The position numbers were made by a program, and so were the translations under genes. From the NCBI RefSeq assembly GCF_023715145.1, contig NZ_JAMBNP010000003.1, forward strand, positions 248,001 through 312,000: a stretch of 64,000 nt of DNA, in the 5' to 3' direction. Below are positions 9,255-18,342 of this stretch, in pieces. Within the stretch, counting starts at the first letter, position 1. The number at the start of each line of letters is the position of its first letter. The DNA is from Paenibacillus glycanilyticus (lineage in GTDB: Bacteria; Bacillota; Bacilli; Paenibacillales; Paenibacillaceae). A model generated the notes under the pieces. It was not told the origin of the DNA and did not search any database. It saw nothing but the letters and a program-made list of their open reading frames with translations.

Positions 9255-10049
9255 ATGAGTTTCATCATGAAAAAATGGTTTAGCTCCAAATTAACAGTCA
9301 CTTTCGTTGCCGCAGCCGTCGTCTTCTCATCGCTGACATATGCTGCCGTTTACGCTAATAAGGAGGTTGCCGGCGCTGAGCCAGCTGAAGCTCAAGCACA
9401 AGCTCAAGCACAAGCTCAAGAGCCTGCCGTAACAACAGAACAACAGCCGCAAGCGGGCACAACAAACACGGCTGTAGTAGCTGAGCCGCAAGCAACAACG
9501 GAAGCAACGACAACAGCAGCTGATACGGCTGTCGTTCAAACCGAGGAACAAGAGCCGGCTGCGGAAGCTGCCGAAGTTCAAACGCAAGAGTCCGCTGCGG
9601 CTCCTGCCCAAGGGAAGCAATCGGAAGTAAAAGCAGTTAAAGAATCCGTTCAGAACCCATCAAGCTCTGCGCCTGCTGCAAATACAAGTGCAACGACAAC
9701 AACAACGAAGCCTGTTGTAAAAGCGTCCGAGCCGGCAGCAACAACGAAACCGGCAGCACCTGCCGCAACACCAGCACCTGCTGCAAAACCGGCACAATCG
9801 ACTCCGGAAGCAAGCAAACCTGCCGCATCCGCGCCTGCCGATAACAAATCCGAGGATTCGGGCAAAAAAGTAACTTTCATTAAGAAAGATGAATCGCAGC
9901 CTAAAGCGCCGGCTGTGACAGCTCCGTCCAGCAGCTCGTCCTCTTCGGGCTCCTCGAGCACGCCTTCTTCCGGCGGATCCTCGACGGCTCCTTCTACATC
10001 TCCTTCGGATTCCGGCGGATCCACAGGTGGAGAAGAAGAAATCTGCTAA
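9255..10049 (+). CDS. secreted low-complexity Ala/Pro/Thr/Ser/Gln-rich protein
   Basis: 264 residues. A signal peptide (MKKWFSSK then a hydrophobic run ending near YAAVYA) is followed by an almost entirely disordered body. It has an alternating AQ repeat (about residues 46-58), long Ala/Thr/Pro/Gln stretches, Lys-rich spacers, then a Ser/Gly-rich tail ending GGEEEIC. No catalytic domain is seen. Such sequences serve as cell-wall spacers or glycosylated surface stalks. The terminal cysteine is its only one apart from any in the signal, so disulfide dimerisation or coupling to a partner is possible. AAGGGG five bases before the ATG supports this start; the ATG at 9267 (MKKW) is an alternative. 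It is 47 bases ahead of the SLH gene and very likely its operon partner. Confidence 0.75.
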   Translation: MSFIMKKWFSSKLTVTFVAAAVVFSSLTYAAVYANKEVAGAEPAEAQAQAQAQAQEPAVTTEQQPQAGTTNTAVVAEPQATTEATTTAADTAVVQTEEQEPAAEAAEVQTQESAAAPAQGKQSEVKAVKESVQNPSSSAPAANTSATTTTTKPVVKASEPAATTKPAAPAATPAPAAKPAQSTPEASKPAASAPADNKSEDSGKKVTFIKKDESQPKAPAVTAPSSSSSSSGSSSTPSSGGSSTAPSTSPSDSGGSTGGEEEIC

Positions 10050-10096
10050 TTAGACGCACACGTACTTGGTTCAAATAGGGAGAGGAGTATATACAC

Positions 10097-13000
10097 ATGA
10101 AACGTTTCAATCGTACATTATCTCTTCTGCTTGCATCCGCGCTGGTGCTGCCGGTCTTCCAGACCGGCACGGCACGCGCAGCGGAAGTAAGCAGCTTCAA
10201 TAGCGCAGTCAGCCATTATGATTACTTTAGCGATGTATACCCGCATTTGAATGATGCGAACCATGTCCTGAAGACCGTAACCTACGAGGATTTGGTTACG
10301 CTGCTGGACAGCAAAGGTACATATGCCGTCTTGTTCGGCGGACAGTGGAGCGACGAGACGCAAGCGGATATCGGCTTCATCAATCAGGTGGCCAAGCAGT
10401 ACGGCGTAGATACCATCTACAACTTCGATACGAAGCTGGATGGCGAATCGGTTGATATTGCCGAGCAGCAAGCAGCTCCTTACTCCAAAGTAGTAACCTC
10501 CACTTCGCAGGGCGTTGCAACAAATACCACGAACTACTATGATTTCAACGAGCTGTACGTGGAGCTGGTAGAGAAGTATTTGACGAACCTCAATGCGAAT
10601 ACGGAAGCTACTATTACATACAGCAAAAAGTCGCCGCAAAAAGAAAGCGGCGGTACGGTTACGGTGCCTTCGACTGTTCTTGCCAGCGGTGAAGCGAAGA
10701 AGATCGAGTCTCCGTTTCTGTTTATCTATGACAAGGATCACAAGGACGGCGAAGGCAATGCCGCGCCAATTATCGCTTCGCTCGAGAAGCATGGTTCTTC
10801 CGCGGATTACACCTGGAACGATTTCCTGACGGCTGATCCGAATGACGGCAACGCATTGGATGCGGCGAAGGTCGACGGCTACAAGGAACAAGTTCTGAAC
10901 GTATTTAATAAAGTGCCTGCTGCCGATTACGACAGCCTGACGAATTGGGATTTCATCGCTCCGGCGTTTAACAAGCATGAAGACCAAACGGTAGGACGCG
11001 ACATTTTCCCGACACGCGAGGAGAATGGCGAAGTTGTCGGAGTTGACGGCGAGCTTGTCTATGAGCATGTTACTTATGACGAGTTGACTCATTTGCTAGA
11101 CAGCCAAGGCAACTATGTCATCCTGTTCGGCGGCTCCTGGTGCCCGAATACGCAAGCCGCGATCCGTTTCATTGATGAGTATGCGAAGAAATATAACGTA
11201 GACAAGGTTTACTTCTGGGATACGAAGCTGGACGCGGGCATCTCCCTCCTTGATCCAAGCGCGGATCCGCATAACAGCACCTTCCTGCAGGTGCGCGATA
11301 CGAACCACCCGCTCGCGAAGCTGTATGTGGATCTGACGAACAAGTACCTGACGAACATTAAGACGCAATACCTGCCGGCTTCGAACAACGTAAACTATAC
11401 GGAAAATGGCACAAATGTCGTTGCTAACAAGCTTCAGGTTCCTTACCTGTTTGCTTACAACAAAGACAACGTGAACGCTGACGGCGGCAAAGCGCCGATT
11501 CTTGGCCACGTAGAATTGATGTACACGTGGAAAAACATTCAGCCGGATCTTGTCGTAGCTGATGGTGTTATCCGCAACCATACGAACTACACGAACGCGC
11601 TGAACAAATTGCTCACTCGTCTGGAAGTTACGCCAACTGGCTTGACTGGCGTAGCGCCAACATCGAGCTCGAACAACAACGGTCAAATTACGGGCACAAA
11701 AGACAAAGCATTGGAATACAAGCTGAAAAGCGCAGCTGATTCGGCTTACACAGCCGTATCCGGCAATGCCATTACGGGTCTTGCATCCGGTACGTATTCG
11801 GTGAGATATGCAGCGAAAAACGGTTATAACGGTCCAACCAATGCTCAGAACGGACCAACAGCCGTTCCTTATGCAGCAGGCCAGGCGGTAGACGTTGTGG
11901 TACCGGCTTATGACGGTCCATCGACGCCAACTACTCCAACAACGCCTTCGAATCCAACTACACCGGTTGAAGAAGTAAATGCGGTAAATTCGGTGACGGT
12001 AAAAGGTACAACCGATTCGGCAACGGGCGAGACCGTAGCCGTTGTATCGGCGAGCGACGTTACAAGCCTGATTACGAAGGCTTCCAAAGCGGAAGCGGCA
12101 GGCAAAGCGGCGGTTATCGGCTTCGAGGTGCCTGGAACGGCGGATACTACCTCTACGCAGCTGACGATTCCAAGAAACTCCTTCAACTCGATTGCTTCGG
12201 GTACAAATGCGGCGGTGAAGGCAAATCTGTCGGTCGGAACCGTAACGTTTGATTCGAAGTCGGTAGAAACGATCAGCGCGAATGCCGCTTCCGGCGACAT
12301 TAGCGTCATTGTCTCCCAATTCGAGCTGACGGCTGAAGGCAAGGAAGTGCTTGGCGATCGTCCGGTTTATGATCTGTCTGTCTTTGCGGGCGATAAACAA
12401 ATTTCGAGCTTTGGCGGCGGCAAGGCGCAAGTGAGCATTCCGTACACGCTGAAGGCCGGAGAAGATCCTGAATCCATTATTGTGTACTATGTAGCGGACT
12501 CCGGGGATCTGCAAACGATTCGCGGCCAATACAACGCAGCTGCGGGAACGGTTAACTTCACAACCACTCACTTCTCGCAATACATTATCGGCTTCAATAA
12601 AGTAAGCTTTGTTGACGTACCAACAAACGCCTGGTTCCATCATGCCGTCAGCTTCCTGGCTGCGCGCGATATTACCGGCGGTACGGATGCCGCTCACTTC
12701 AGCCCGAATGCGGAGCTGACAAGAGGTCAATTCATTGTTCTCTTGCTGAATGCTTACGGCATTGCGCCTGAAGCAGACGGCGCGGCGAACTTCGCCGACG
12801 CGGGCAAGACGTATTACACGAACTATCTGGCTGCTGCCAAACGTCTTGGCATCGCAACGGGTTCGGGCGATAACAAGTTTAATCCGAACAACAAGATTAC
12901 GCGTCAAGAGCTGTTCACTTTGCTGTACCGTTCGCTTGAGCAATTAGGCGAGCTGCCAACGGTGAAAACAGGCGCGACCGTAGCTTCTTATACGGATGCC

Positions 13001-13147
13001 GCGGATATCGCAAGCTATGCGCAAACGGCCTTTACAGCCCTTGTTGAGACAGGCGTTATTAAAGGAAGCGGCAATAAGCTGAATCCGGAAGGCGTGTCGA
13101 CAAGAGCGGAAGCGGCGCAAGTGCTGTATAACCTGTTGTCCGAATAA
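10097..13147 (+). CDS. S-layer homology protein with two thioredoxin-like repeats
   Basis: 1016 residues. A signal peptide ends near residue 30 (ARAAE). Two related domains follow (about 35-310 and 315-515); each has a YEDL/YDEL-LLDS helix, a beta strand ending FGGQWSDETQA or FGGSWCPNTQA, and a Y.FDTKLD/WDTKLD strand. The layout is like a thioredoxin fold with the active-site turn reduced to WSDE in the first copy and WCPN in the second. An Ig-like or linker region and a TP-repeat lie around 520-650, then a beta-rich domain (650-830), then three SLH motifs (about 835-1016; FVDVPTNAWFHHAVSFL and so on). SLH domains bind pyruvylated secondary wall polymers, so the protein is surface-anchored. 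No similar enzyme is known to me; redox or scaffold function is inference. Confidence 0.85.
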   Translation: MKRFNRTLSLLLASALVLPVFQTGTARAAEVSSFNSAVSHYDYFSDVYPHLNDANHVLKTVTYEDLVTLLDSKGTYAVLFGGQWSDETQADIGFINQVAKQYGVDTIYNFDTKLDGESVDIAEQQAAPYSKVVTSTSQGVATNTTNYYDFNELYVELVEKYLTNLNANTEATITYSKKSPQKESGGTVTVPSTVLASGEAKKIESPFLFIYDKDHKDGEGNAAPIIASLEKHGSSADYTWNDFLTADPNDGNALDAAKVDGYKEQVLNVFNKVPAADYDSLTNWDFIAPAFNKHEDQTVGRDIFPTREENGEVVGVDGELVYEHVTYDELTHLLDSQGNYVILFGGSWCPNTQAAIRFIDEYAKKYNVDKVYFWDTKLDAGISLLDPSADPHNSTFLQVRDTNHPLAKLYVDLTNKYLTNIKTQYLPASNNVNYTENGTNVVANKLQVPYLFAYNKDNVNADGGKAPILGHVELMYTWKNIQPDLVVADGVIRNHTNYTNALNKLLTRLEVTPTGLTGVAPTSSSNNNGQITGTKDKALEYKLKSAADSAYTAVSGNAITGLASGTYSVRYAAKNGYNGPTNAQNGPTAVPYAAGQAVDVVVPAYDGPSTPTTPTTPSNPTTPVEEVNAVNSVTVKGTTDSATGETVAVVSASDVTSLITKASKAEAAGKAAVIGFEVPGTADTTSTQLTIPRNSFNSIASGTNAAVKANLSVGTVTFDSKSVETISANAASGDISVIVSQFELTAEGKEVLGDRPVYDLSVFAGDKQISSFGGGKAQVSIPYTLKAGEDPESIIVYYVADSGDLQTIRGQYNAAAGTVNFTTTHFSQYIIGFNKVSFVDVPTNAWFHHAVSFLAARDITGGTDAAHFSPNAELTRGQFIVLLLNAYGIAPEADGAANFADAGKTYYTNYLAAAKRLGIATGSGDNKFNPNNKITRQELFTLLYRSLEQLGELPTVKTGATVASYTDAADIASYAQTAFTALVETGVIKGSGNKLNPEGVSTRAEAAQVLYNLLSE

Positions 13148-13154
13148 GAACGTT

Positions 13155-13187
13155 AAGGAAGGGCGGCCAATGGCCGCCTTTTTCCTT
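13155..13187 (+). terminator. terminator of the S-layer gene
   Basis: GGCGGCC at 13162-13168 pairs with GGCCGCC at 13172-13178, extended by AAGGAA/TTCCTT, with a T-run. Confidence 0.85.
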
Positions 13188-13195
13188 ATTAACAT

Positions 13196-13230
13196 AAAAA
13201 GTGCGAGCCGTTAGACAGCCCGCACTTTTT
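13196..13230. terminator. bidirectional terminator, mainly for the minus-strand oxidoreductase
   Basis: AAAAAGTGCG at 13196-13205 pairs with CGCACTTTTT at 13221-13230, giving T-runs on both strands. Confidence 0.75.
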
Positions 13231-13242
13231 GCTATACGACGA

Positions 13243-14307
13243 TTATTTTGAAGCAGCCGCGATTTCCTTGCGGACAATCGGCGCCACCTTGGTGCCAAGG
13301 AGCTCAATCGCACGCAGCATATCCTTATGCGGAATCGAGCTGGTGTCGACATGCAGGAAGAAGCGGGTTAAACCAAGATTCTTATGAAGCAAAATGATTT
13401 TTTCCGCTACATATTCAGCCTCCCCGACATAAAGCGCCCCGCGCAGGCTGCGCGCAGCATCATAGGCTTCGAAGGTGTACGGAGGCCATCCCCGTTCGCG
13501 GCCGATTACATTCATCATTGCCTGCTGGGCAGGGAAGAAGAGCTCGGTAGCTCTTGTGTCCGTGTCGCTGATGAAGCCATGCGAGTGCGTGCCGATCTGC
13601 ATTTTCTTCGGATCATGACCCGCGCGGGTATAAGCTTCCTTGTAGAGCTCGACAAGAGGAGCAAACCGCTCCGGCATGCCGCCAATGATGGCGAAGCATA
13701 CGGGAAGGCCAAGCACGCCCGCGCGAATGGCCGATTCCGGGTTGCCGCCGGTCGCAATCCAGACAGGAAGCGGATCTTGAACCGCGCGCGGATAGACCGC
13801 CAGATTATTCATTGCCGCGCGGTGGCTGCCCTTCCAGGTCACCTTTTCCTCCTTCGTAATTTGGAGCAGCAGCTCCAGCTTCTCATCGAACAGCTCATCA
13901 TAATCCTCGAGGCTGTAGCCAAAGAGCGGGAACGATTCAATAAACGAGCCTCTGCCCGCCATAATCTCGGCACGGCCGCTTGAGATCGCATCTACCGTCG
14001 AGAAGCCCTGGTAGACACGGACCGGATCATCCGATGATAATACGGTTACGGCGCTTGTCAGGCGAAGATGCTTCGTTTGGGCCGCAGCCGCAGCCAGAAT
14101 GACATGAGGCGCGCTCGCCGCATAATCCGCGCGGTGATGCTCGCCGATGCCGTATACATCAAGGCCGACCTGATCGGCCAGAATCATCTCTTCTACGCTA
14201 TTGCGGATCCGCTCCGCATGGCTGTATGCCCCGCCCATGCCCGGATAAGGTTTTGCTTCCAGAAAGGTACTAATGCCAAGTTCAAAATGCGACGCCGATT
14301 CGGTCAT
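13243..14307 (-). CDS. LLM-class flavin-dependent oxidoreductase (luciferase-like)
   Basis: 354 residues with the TIM-barrel signatures of the bacterial luciferase family: GIGEHHRADYAASAPHVIL, TSAVTVLSSDDPVRVYQGFSTVDAIS, RAEIMAGRGSF and PVWIATGGNPESA. These F420- or FMN-dependent monooxygenases use reduced flavin supplied by a partner. The substrate cannot be read from sequence. GGAGGCGG sits just before the ATG. It stands alone between two convergent or divergent units, with its own terminator. Confidence 0.88.
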   Translation of the reverse strand: MTESASHFELGISTFLEAKPYPGMGGAYSHAERIRNSVEEMILADQVGLDVYGIGEHHRADYAASAPHVILAAAAAQTKHLRLTSAVTVLSSDDPVRVYQGFSTVDAISSGRAEIMAGRGSFIESFPLFGYSLEDYDELFDEKLELLLQITKEEKVTWKGSHRAAMNNLAVYPRAVQDPLPVWIATGGNPESAIRAGVLGLPVCFAIIGGMPERFAPLVELYKEAYTRAGHDPKKMQIGTHSHGFISDTDTRATELFFPAQQAMMNVIGRERGWPPYTFEAYDAARSLRGALYVGEAEYVAEKIILLHKNLGLTRFFLHVDTSSIPHKDMLRAIELLGTKVAPIVRKEIAAASK

Positions 14308-14501
14308 ATAAGTCCGCCTCCTTCATTTCTTCTAGTGTACTAATTTTTTAACAGTTTCTCAATTATAGTAAGCAGATTATCCGGAAAGTATTTTTAGGAT
14401 AGGAAGATATGGCGGCAAACATACAAGGAAAGCAGCATCGGGCAAAAGGATCCGTTTTTTGATTCCATGCAACAATTCTTCCATTTTGGCGTACCTTTTG
14501 T

Positions 14502-14591
14502 ATGGAAAAGGGGTGTTTCTTTGTTTATTACGATGAGCAGGGAGCAGCTCATGCGGAGCAGTTTGTAACCTTTTTACCGGAAGGAGGATAG
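14502..14591 (+). CDS. possible 29-aa ORF ahead of the phosphotransferase
   Basis: ATG at 14502 opens 29 codons with protein-like composition (FFVYYDEQGAAHAEQFVTF) whose stop overlaps the ribosome binding region of the next gene. No Shine-Dalgarno is visible before it. It could be a small translationally coupled gene or the tail of a lost gene. The rest of 14308-14593 shows nothing else. Confidence 0.25.
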   Translation: MEKGCFFVYYDEQGAAHAEQFVTFLPEGG

Positions 14592-14593
14592 AT

Positions 14594-15514
14594 ATGAACG
14601 TATTACTGACGGGTATACCCGAGCTTCAAGACTGCGTGAAGCTGGAGCTAATTGATAAAGGCTACTCCAGCGACAGCAAATATACAGCCTATGGCCGGGA
14701 TGGCGAGCCGCTTTATCTGCTGCGGACCTATGCACCCGAAGAGGATGCGAGGAAGCGGGAGGAGTTCCGGGTGCTTGAGCAGCTGCGGGAGCAGGATGTG
14801 CTGTGCTCGAGGCCGATTGCGATTGGAACCCTGGAGGAGCCGTCATTGGGCTATATGCTGTTATCCTATATCGAGGGCGGGGATGCGGCTGACGAGCTGC
14901 CGCGTTTAACCGGAAGCGAGCAGTATGGGATTGGGCTCCGGGCAGGGGCCGAGCTGCGAAAAATCCATCAGATCCATGCGCCGGAGGGCATGGAGTCGTG
15001 GGAATCCCGCGTCGTTGCGAAGTATAGACGATACCGGGAGGGCTATGAACAAGGCGGGGCCGCAATCGCTTATGAGGACCGGCTGTTTTCTTTTATCGAG
15101 GCGAATCTTGGCCTGTTGAAAGGCCGCCCGAATATCCTGCAGCATGATGACTTTCATACGGGAAATTTGATTGTGAAGGATGGACGGTTGTCCGGCGTTA
15201 TTGACGTCAACCGGTTTGACTGGGGAGATCCCGTGCATGAGTTTCTGAAGGCAGGCTTCTTCAGCGCGGAGGTTAGTATTCCGTTTGCGGTAGGGCAGAT
15301 CGACGGCTATTACGGGGCCGGGGAGCCGGATGCTTCCTTCTGGGCCTTATACTCCCTTTATATTGCGATGACGATTTTGTCTTCGGTGGTCTGGATACTT
15401 CGAGTGCGTCCGGAGGAGCTGGATGATATGCTGGTTAGAATAAACAGGGTATGGGAGGACCATGACGGCTTTGAACGCCTTGTGCCGAAATGGTATTCCG
15501 AATATAAGAGATAA
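14594..15514 (+). CDS. aminoglycoside phosphotransferase (APH) family kinase
   Basis: 306 residues. The catalytic loop LQHDDFHTGNLIV (near residue 185) and metal-binding IDVNRFDWGDP define the APH/choline-kinase fold; the ATP-binding N-lobe carries GYSSDSKYTAYG and LLRTYA. These cytoplasmic kinases phosphorylate hydroxyl groups of antibiotics, sugars or choline; many Paenibacillus copies have no known substrate. GGAAGGAGG precedes the ATG. It is followed by a strong terminator and convergent with a TetR gene. Confidence 0.85.
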   Translation: MNVLLTGIPELQDCVKLELIDKGYSSDSKYTAYGRDGEPLYLLRTYAPEEDARKREEFRVLEQLREQDVLCSRPIAIGTLEEPSLGYMLLSYIEGGDAADELPRLTGSEQYGIGLRAGAELRKIHQIHAPEGMESWESRVVAKYRRYREGYEQGGAAIAYEDRLFSFIEANLGLLKGRPNILQHDDFHTGNLIVKDGRLSGVIDVNRFDWGDPVHEFLKAGFFSAEVSIPFAVGQIDGYYGAGEPDASFWALYSLYIAMTILSSVVWILRVRPEELDDMLVRINRVWEDHDGFERLVPKWYSEYKR

Positions 15515-15517
15515 AGG

Positions 15518-15554
15518 AAGGGAGCCCTCACGCGAGCGAGGGCTCCTTGCTTTT
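15518..15554. terminator. terminator between phosphotransferase and TetR genes
   Basis: GGAGCCCTC at 15521-15529 pairs perfectly with GAGGGCTCC at 15538-15546, with T-rich sequence after it. Confidence 0.85.
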
Positions 15555-16176
15555 AATTCGACAACTTGGCAGGCGGCCTTTCTTTTAACCCGAAAGAAAC
15601 CAAAGGGCCATAATTCACGATATCCATCATAATGTGGGCCATCTGCGCCGGGGTTTGATCCAGATCGCATTCGATCCAATGCATCAGCATGCCGAAATGC
15701 GCCGAGGTCATATACGCCACCACGTAATCCCTTCTTATCTTCAAATCGGCAGCCTCGGGAATGTTAATCTTCTCGTAAATATGCCTGGTCATCAGCTTGC
15801 GGAACTGTATGGCGTAGGAGAGATCGCCTTTTGGACCAAACATTACCTTCAGGAAATCGGCATGCTTCGCAAATTCCTCGAAGATCTGCAGACCAAGCGG
15901 GTATGTCTCCTGCCGGTCCCCGTACTCCATCGCCATGCGGAAGTCGAGCTTCATGACCAGCTGCTCGATACTCTTAAACACATGGTCCTTCAGCTGCTGC
16001 AGCATGTCGGGAACATCCCGGTAATGGAGATAGAAGGTTCCTCGGTTCAGGTTAGCATGGTTCGTAATATCGGTAACCGTTACATGCTCAATGCCTTTTT
16101 CGGCGATCAGAGTCATAAGCGACTCGTAAATCTGCTGTTTGGTTTTTGCTTTTCTGCGGTCGATCTTCTCTGACAT
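15553..16176 (-). CDS. TetR/AcrR-family transcriptional regulator
   Basis: 207 residues. The N-terminal helix-turn-helix (VTVTDITNHANLNRGTFYLHYRD) is typical and the C-terminal ligand domain is of the TetR_C_7/YhgD-like group. The ATG at 16176 has GGGGGA ten bases upstream; an in-frame GTG at 16215 is less likely. It diverges from a membrane permease gene, whose promoter carries a candidate operator, so local repression of that gene is the natural inference. Confidence 0.87.
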   Translation of the reverse strand: MSEKIDRRKAKTKQQIYESLMTLIAEKGIEHVTVTDITNHANLNRGTFYLHYRDVPDMLQQLKDHVFKSIEQLVMKLDFRMAMEYGDRQETYPLGLQIFEEFAKHADFLKVMFGPKGDLSYAIQFRKLMTRHIYEKINIPEAADLKIRRDYVVAYMTSAHFGMLMHWIECDLDQTPAQMAHIMMDIVNYGPLVSFGLKERPPAKLSN

Positions 16177-16262
16177 GGCTGCTTTTCCCCCGTCATTTTC
16201 TGCGTTTATGAACACTCACCGCCGATGTGATGAGTAATGAACAGGCCGGTGAGGACTGATTA

Positions 16263-16321
16263 TTGTATTTCCATTCTCTCTCATTATAATTAACAACGTG
16301 ATCACTAATCAACAAGTTGTT
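16263..16321 (+). promoter_or_regulatory. promoter and candidate TetR operator of the permease gene
   Basis: TTGTAT at 16263 and TATAAT at 16285-16290 are spaced by 16 bases. Just after the expected start, AACAAGTTGTT (16311-16321) is an 11-base palindrome around a central G. Its place fits an operator for the divergent TetR protein. Confidence 0.45.
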
Positions 16322-16351
16322 CATTTATATAGATGGGAGATGAGGATTGAA

Positions 16352-17524
16352 GTGGCTATTTTTAAACAAAAAATATTATGGATAGGCGTTCTCGTCATTA
16401 CGCTCGTACTCACTGTGTTTGGTCTTGCGATGATGGGCTCCGTACTGGGCACGAAACCGCATAATGTTCCGGTGGCACTGGTCGTGCTCGATGAGCCTGT
16501 TGACCTGCCGACCGGCGATAAGCTCGCCGTAGGCGAGATGATCAAGCAGCAATTAACCTCGAATACACAGCTGCCGATCAGCTGGAAGCTCGTCAGCTCG
16601 GAAGCAGAAGCCCGCGAGGGGATGAATTCGCGCGACTATTACGGGGCGCTTGTGCTGCCGAAGGATCTGAGCGCCGGAGTAGCGTCGTTGACGAGTCCAA
16701 CGCCAGCACCCGCAACCGTGCAGATTATAAGCAACGAAGGTATGAACACGCAGGCGGCAACGGTTGTGAAGCAAGGCCTTGGCCAAGTGATGAAGATGGT
16801 GTCTCTGGAGCTGTCCAAATCAACGCTCGGGCAGCTGTCCCAGCGTTCGGATCAGATTCCGGCCGCAACGGCAGCGGCGCTGCTCGCTCCGCTTCAAGTG
16901 ACGGAAGAGACGGTTCACCCGGTTGGCGCCAATAACGCGAGCGGCAATGCTCCTGGGCTTATGACGCAAATCATGTGGATGGGCAGTCTCGTTACTGCTA
17001 TGATGCTGTTCCTGGCAAGTAATAATGCGAAGAAAACGACCGGCCGCAAATGGGGAGTTCAACTCCTGCAGCCGATTGTGGGAATTGCTCTGGTTGGCGG
17101 CGCATCCGGCTTCCTGGTCTGGATGGCAAATGCCTGGTACGGCATGGAGATGACGGCCGCGGTTGATACGTGGCTGTTCCTCTGGCTTGGCGGCTCCATG
17201 TTCTACTTGCTGCAGTCGATGCTGCTGAACTGGATCGGCTTGCCGGCGATGGCGATTCTCATTCTGCTCATGTTCTTCTCCATGCCGATTCTGAACATGC
17301 CGGTGGAGTTCCTGTCGGGGACCACGCATGACCTGCTGTACTCATGGACGCCGCTCCGTTTCGTAACCGGCGGCTTGCGCGAGATTATGTACTTCGGCGG
17401 CATGGACGCCGTAGGCACAAACGCGGCCGTGCTGTGGAGCATCGCGGGCGGCTGCCTCATTCTGCTGCTTGCCGCGGGCGTGAAGAAACGGAAAGAAGCG
17501 TCGCAATACTCTTCCGCAGCGTAA
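16352..17524 (+). CDS. ABC-2 / YhgE-Pip-like membrane permease
   Basis: About 390 residues. One N-terminal membrane helix (KILWIGVLVITLVLTVFGLA) is followed by a long extracytoplasmic region (about 45-205) and five C-terminal helices, the layout of ABC-2 permeases and YhgE/Pip proteins. No ATPase gene is adjacent. The start is taken as GTG 16352, six bases after GAGG; GTG 16298 and ATG 16340 are in frame but poorly placed. With the divergent TetR it forms a small inducible export unit, probably for a toxic or lipophilic compound; that is inference. Confidence 0.75.
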   Translation: MAIFKQKILWIGVLVITLVLTVFGLAMMGSVLGTKPHNVPVALVVLDEPVDLPTGDKLAVGEMIKQQLTSNTQLPISWKLVSSEAEAREGMNSRDYYGALVLPKDLSAGVASLTSPTPAPATVQIISNEGMNTQAATVVKQGLGQVMKMVSLELSKSTLGQLSQRSDQIPAATAAALLAPLQVTEETVHPVGANNASGNAPGLMTQIMWMGSLVTAMMLFLASNNAKKTTGRKWGVQLLQPIVGIALVGGASGFLVWMANAWYGMEMTAAVDTWLFLWLGGSMFYLLQSMLLNWIGLPAMAILILLMFFSMPILNMPVEFLSGTTHDLLYSWTPLRFVTGGLREIMYFGGMDAVGTNAAVLWSIAGGCLILLLAAGVKKRKEASQYSSAA

Positions 17525-17569
17525 TCAAAGGTAAGACCGTCCCGCCCGGGACGGTCTTACCTTTGATTA
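17522..17569. terminator. 23-bp perfect inverted repeat after the permease gene
   Basis: Arms 17522-17544 and 17547-17569 are exact reverse complements around a two-base centre, starting inside the stop codon region. There is no T-run after it. It may work as a terminator or an mRNA-stabilising hairpin, or bind a protein. Confidence 0.7.
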
Positions 17570-17634
17570 TGGCCCCGTCCAGAGGTTACAATAAGAGTTG
17601 GATTATACAAGAAAATGACAAGGAATGATTTGGG

Positions 17635-18342
17635 ATGGGGATGCAACGAACAACAATCTTGATTGCGGAGGATGACCCGGATATTGCCGAGCTGATCGCG
17701 CTCCATTTGGGCAAGGAGGGCTACCAGGTATTAAAGGCCGTTGATGGACGAGAAGCCGTCCGCCTCGCTCAGACAAGCGAGATCGATCTGATTATTCTCG
17801 ACATCATGATGCCGAACATGGACGGTTACGAGGTTATTCGCGTCATTCGGGAGCAGCACAGAATGCCGATCATTTTCCTGAGCGCCAAGACGTCCGACTT
17901 TGATAAAATAACCGGCCTCGTTATGGGAGCCGACGATTATATGACCAAGCCGTTTAATCCGATGGAGCTGCTCGCGAGAGTCAATGCCCAGCTGCGGCGC
18001 TTTAAGCAGCTTAATCAGCCGATATCCTCCGCGGCGCAGCCGGCTCTGATCGCGGGAGGATTAACGATCGATCAGGAGCAGCGGATGGTCACGTTGTATA
18101 ATGAACGGATTGAGCTGACGCCGAAGGAATTCGATATCTTGTACCTGCTTGCAAGCCATCCGAAGAAGGTGTTCAGCGCGGAGAACATTTTCCAACAGGT
18201 GTGGGGAGAGGCTTATTACGAGAGCGGCGGCAATACGGTAATGGTCCATATTCGGATGCTGCGCAAGAAGCTTGGCGAGGACAAGCAGCAACAGCAGTGG
18301 ATCAAGACCGTATGGGGGGTCGGATATGCTTTTCAAGGGTAA
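17635..18342 (+). CDS. vanR: VanR-like OmpR-family response regulator
   Basis: 235 residues. The receiver domain has the acidic pocket AEDD (residues 11-14), phospho-acceptor Asp56 (LIILDIMMP) and Lys105 (MTKPFNP). The C-terminal winged helix (about 140-235) ends KTVWGVGYAF. The sequence resembles VanR of vancomycin-resistance clusters, and its neighbours are a VanS-like kinase and a VanY-like peptidase. AAGGA lies ten bases ahead of the ATG. It likely activates the downstream peptidase gene. No vanH, vanA or vanX is present, so resistance cannot be inferred. Confidence 0.85.
   Translation: MGMQRTTILIAEDDPDIAELIALHLGKEGYQVLKAVDGREAVRLAQTSEIDLIILDIMMPNMDGYEVIRVIREQHRMPIIFLSAKTSDFDKITGLVMGADDYMTKPFNPMELLARVNAQLRRFKQLNQPISSAAQPALIAGGLTIDQEQRMVTLYNERIELTPKEFDILYLLASHPKKVFSAENIFQQVWGEAYYESGGNTVMVHIRMLRKKLGEDKQQQQWIKTVWGVGYAFQG

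Noticed and set aside
11096..12943. A 615-codon open frame antisense to the S-layer gene
   Set aside because: Its basic, Arg/Ile-rich composition, lack of a binding site and full overlap with a well-supported gene mark it as a shadow.
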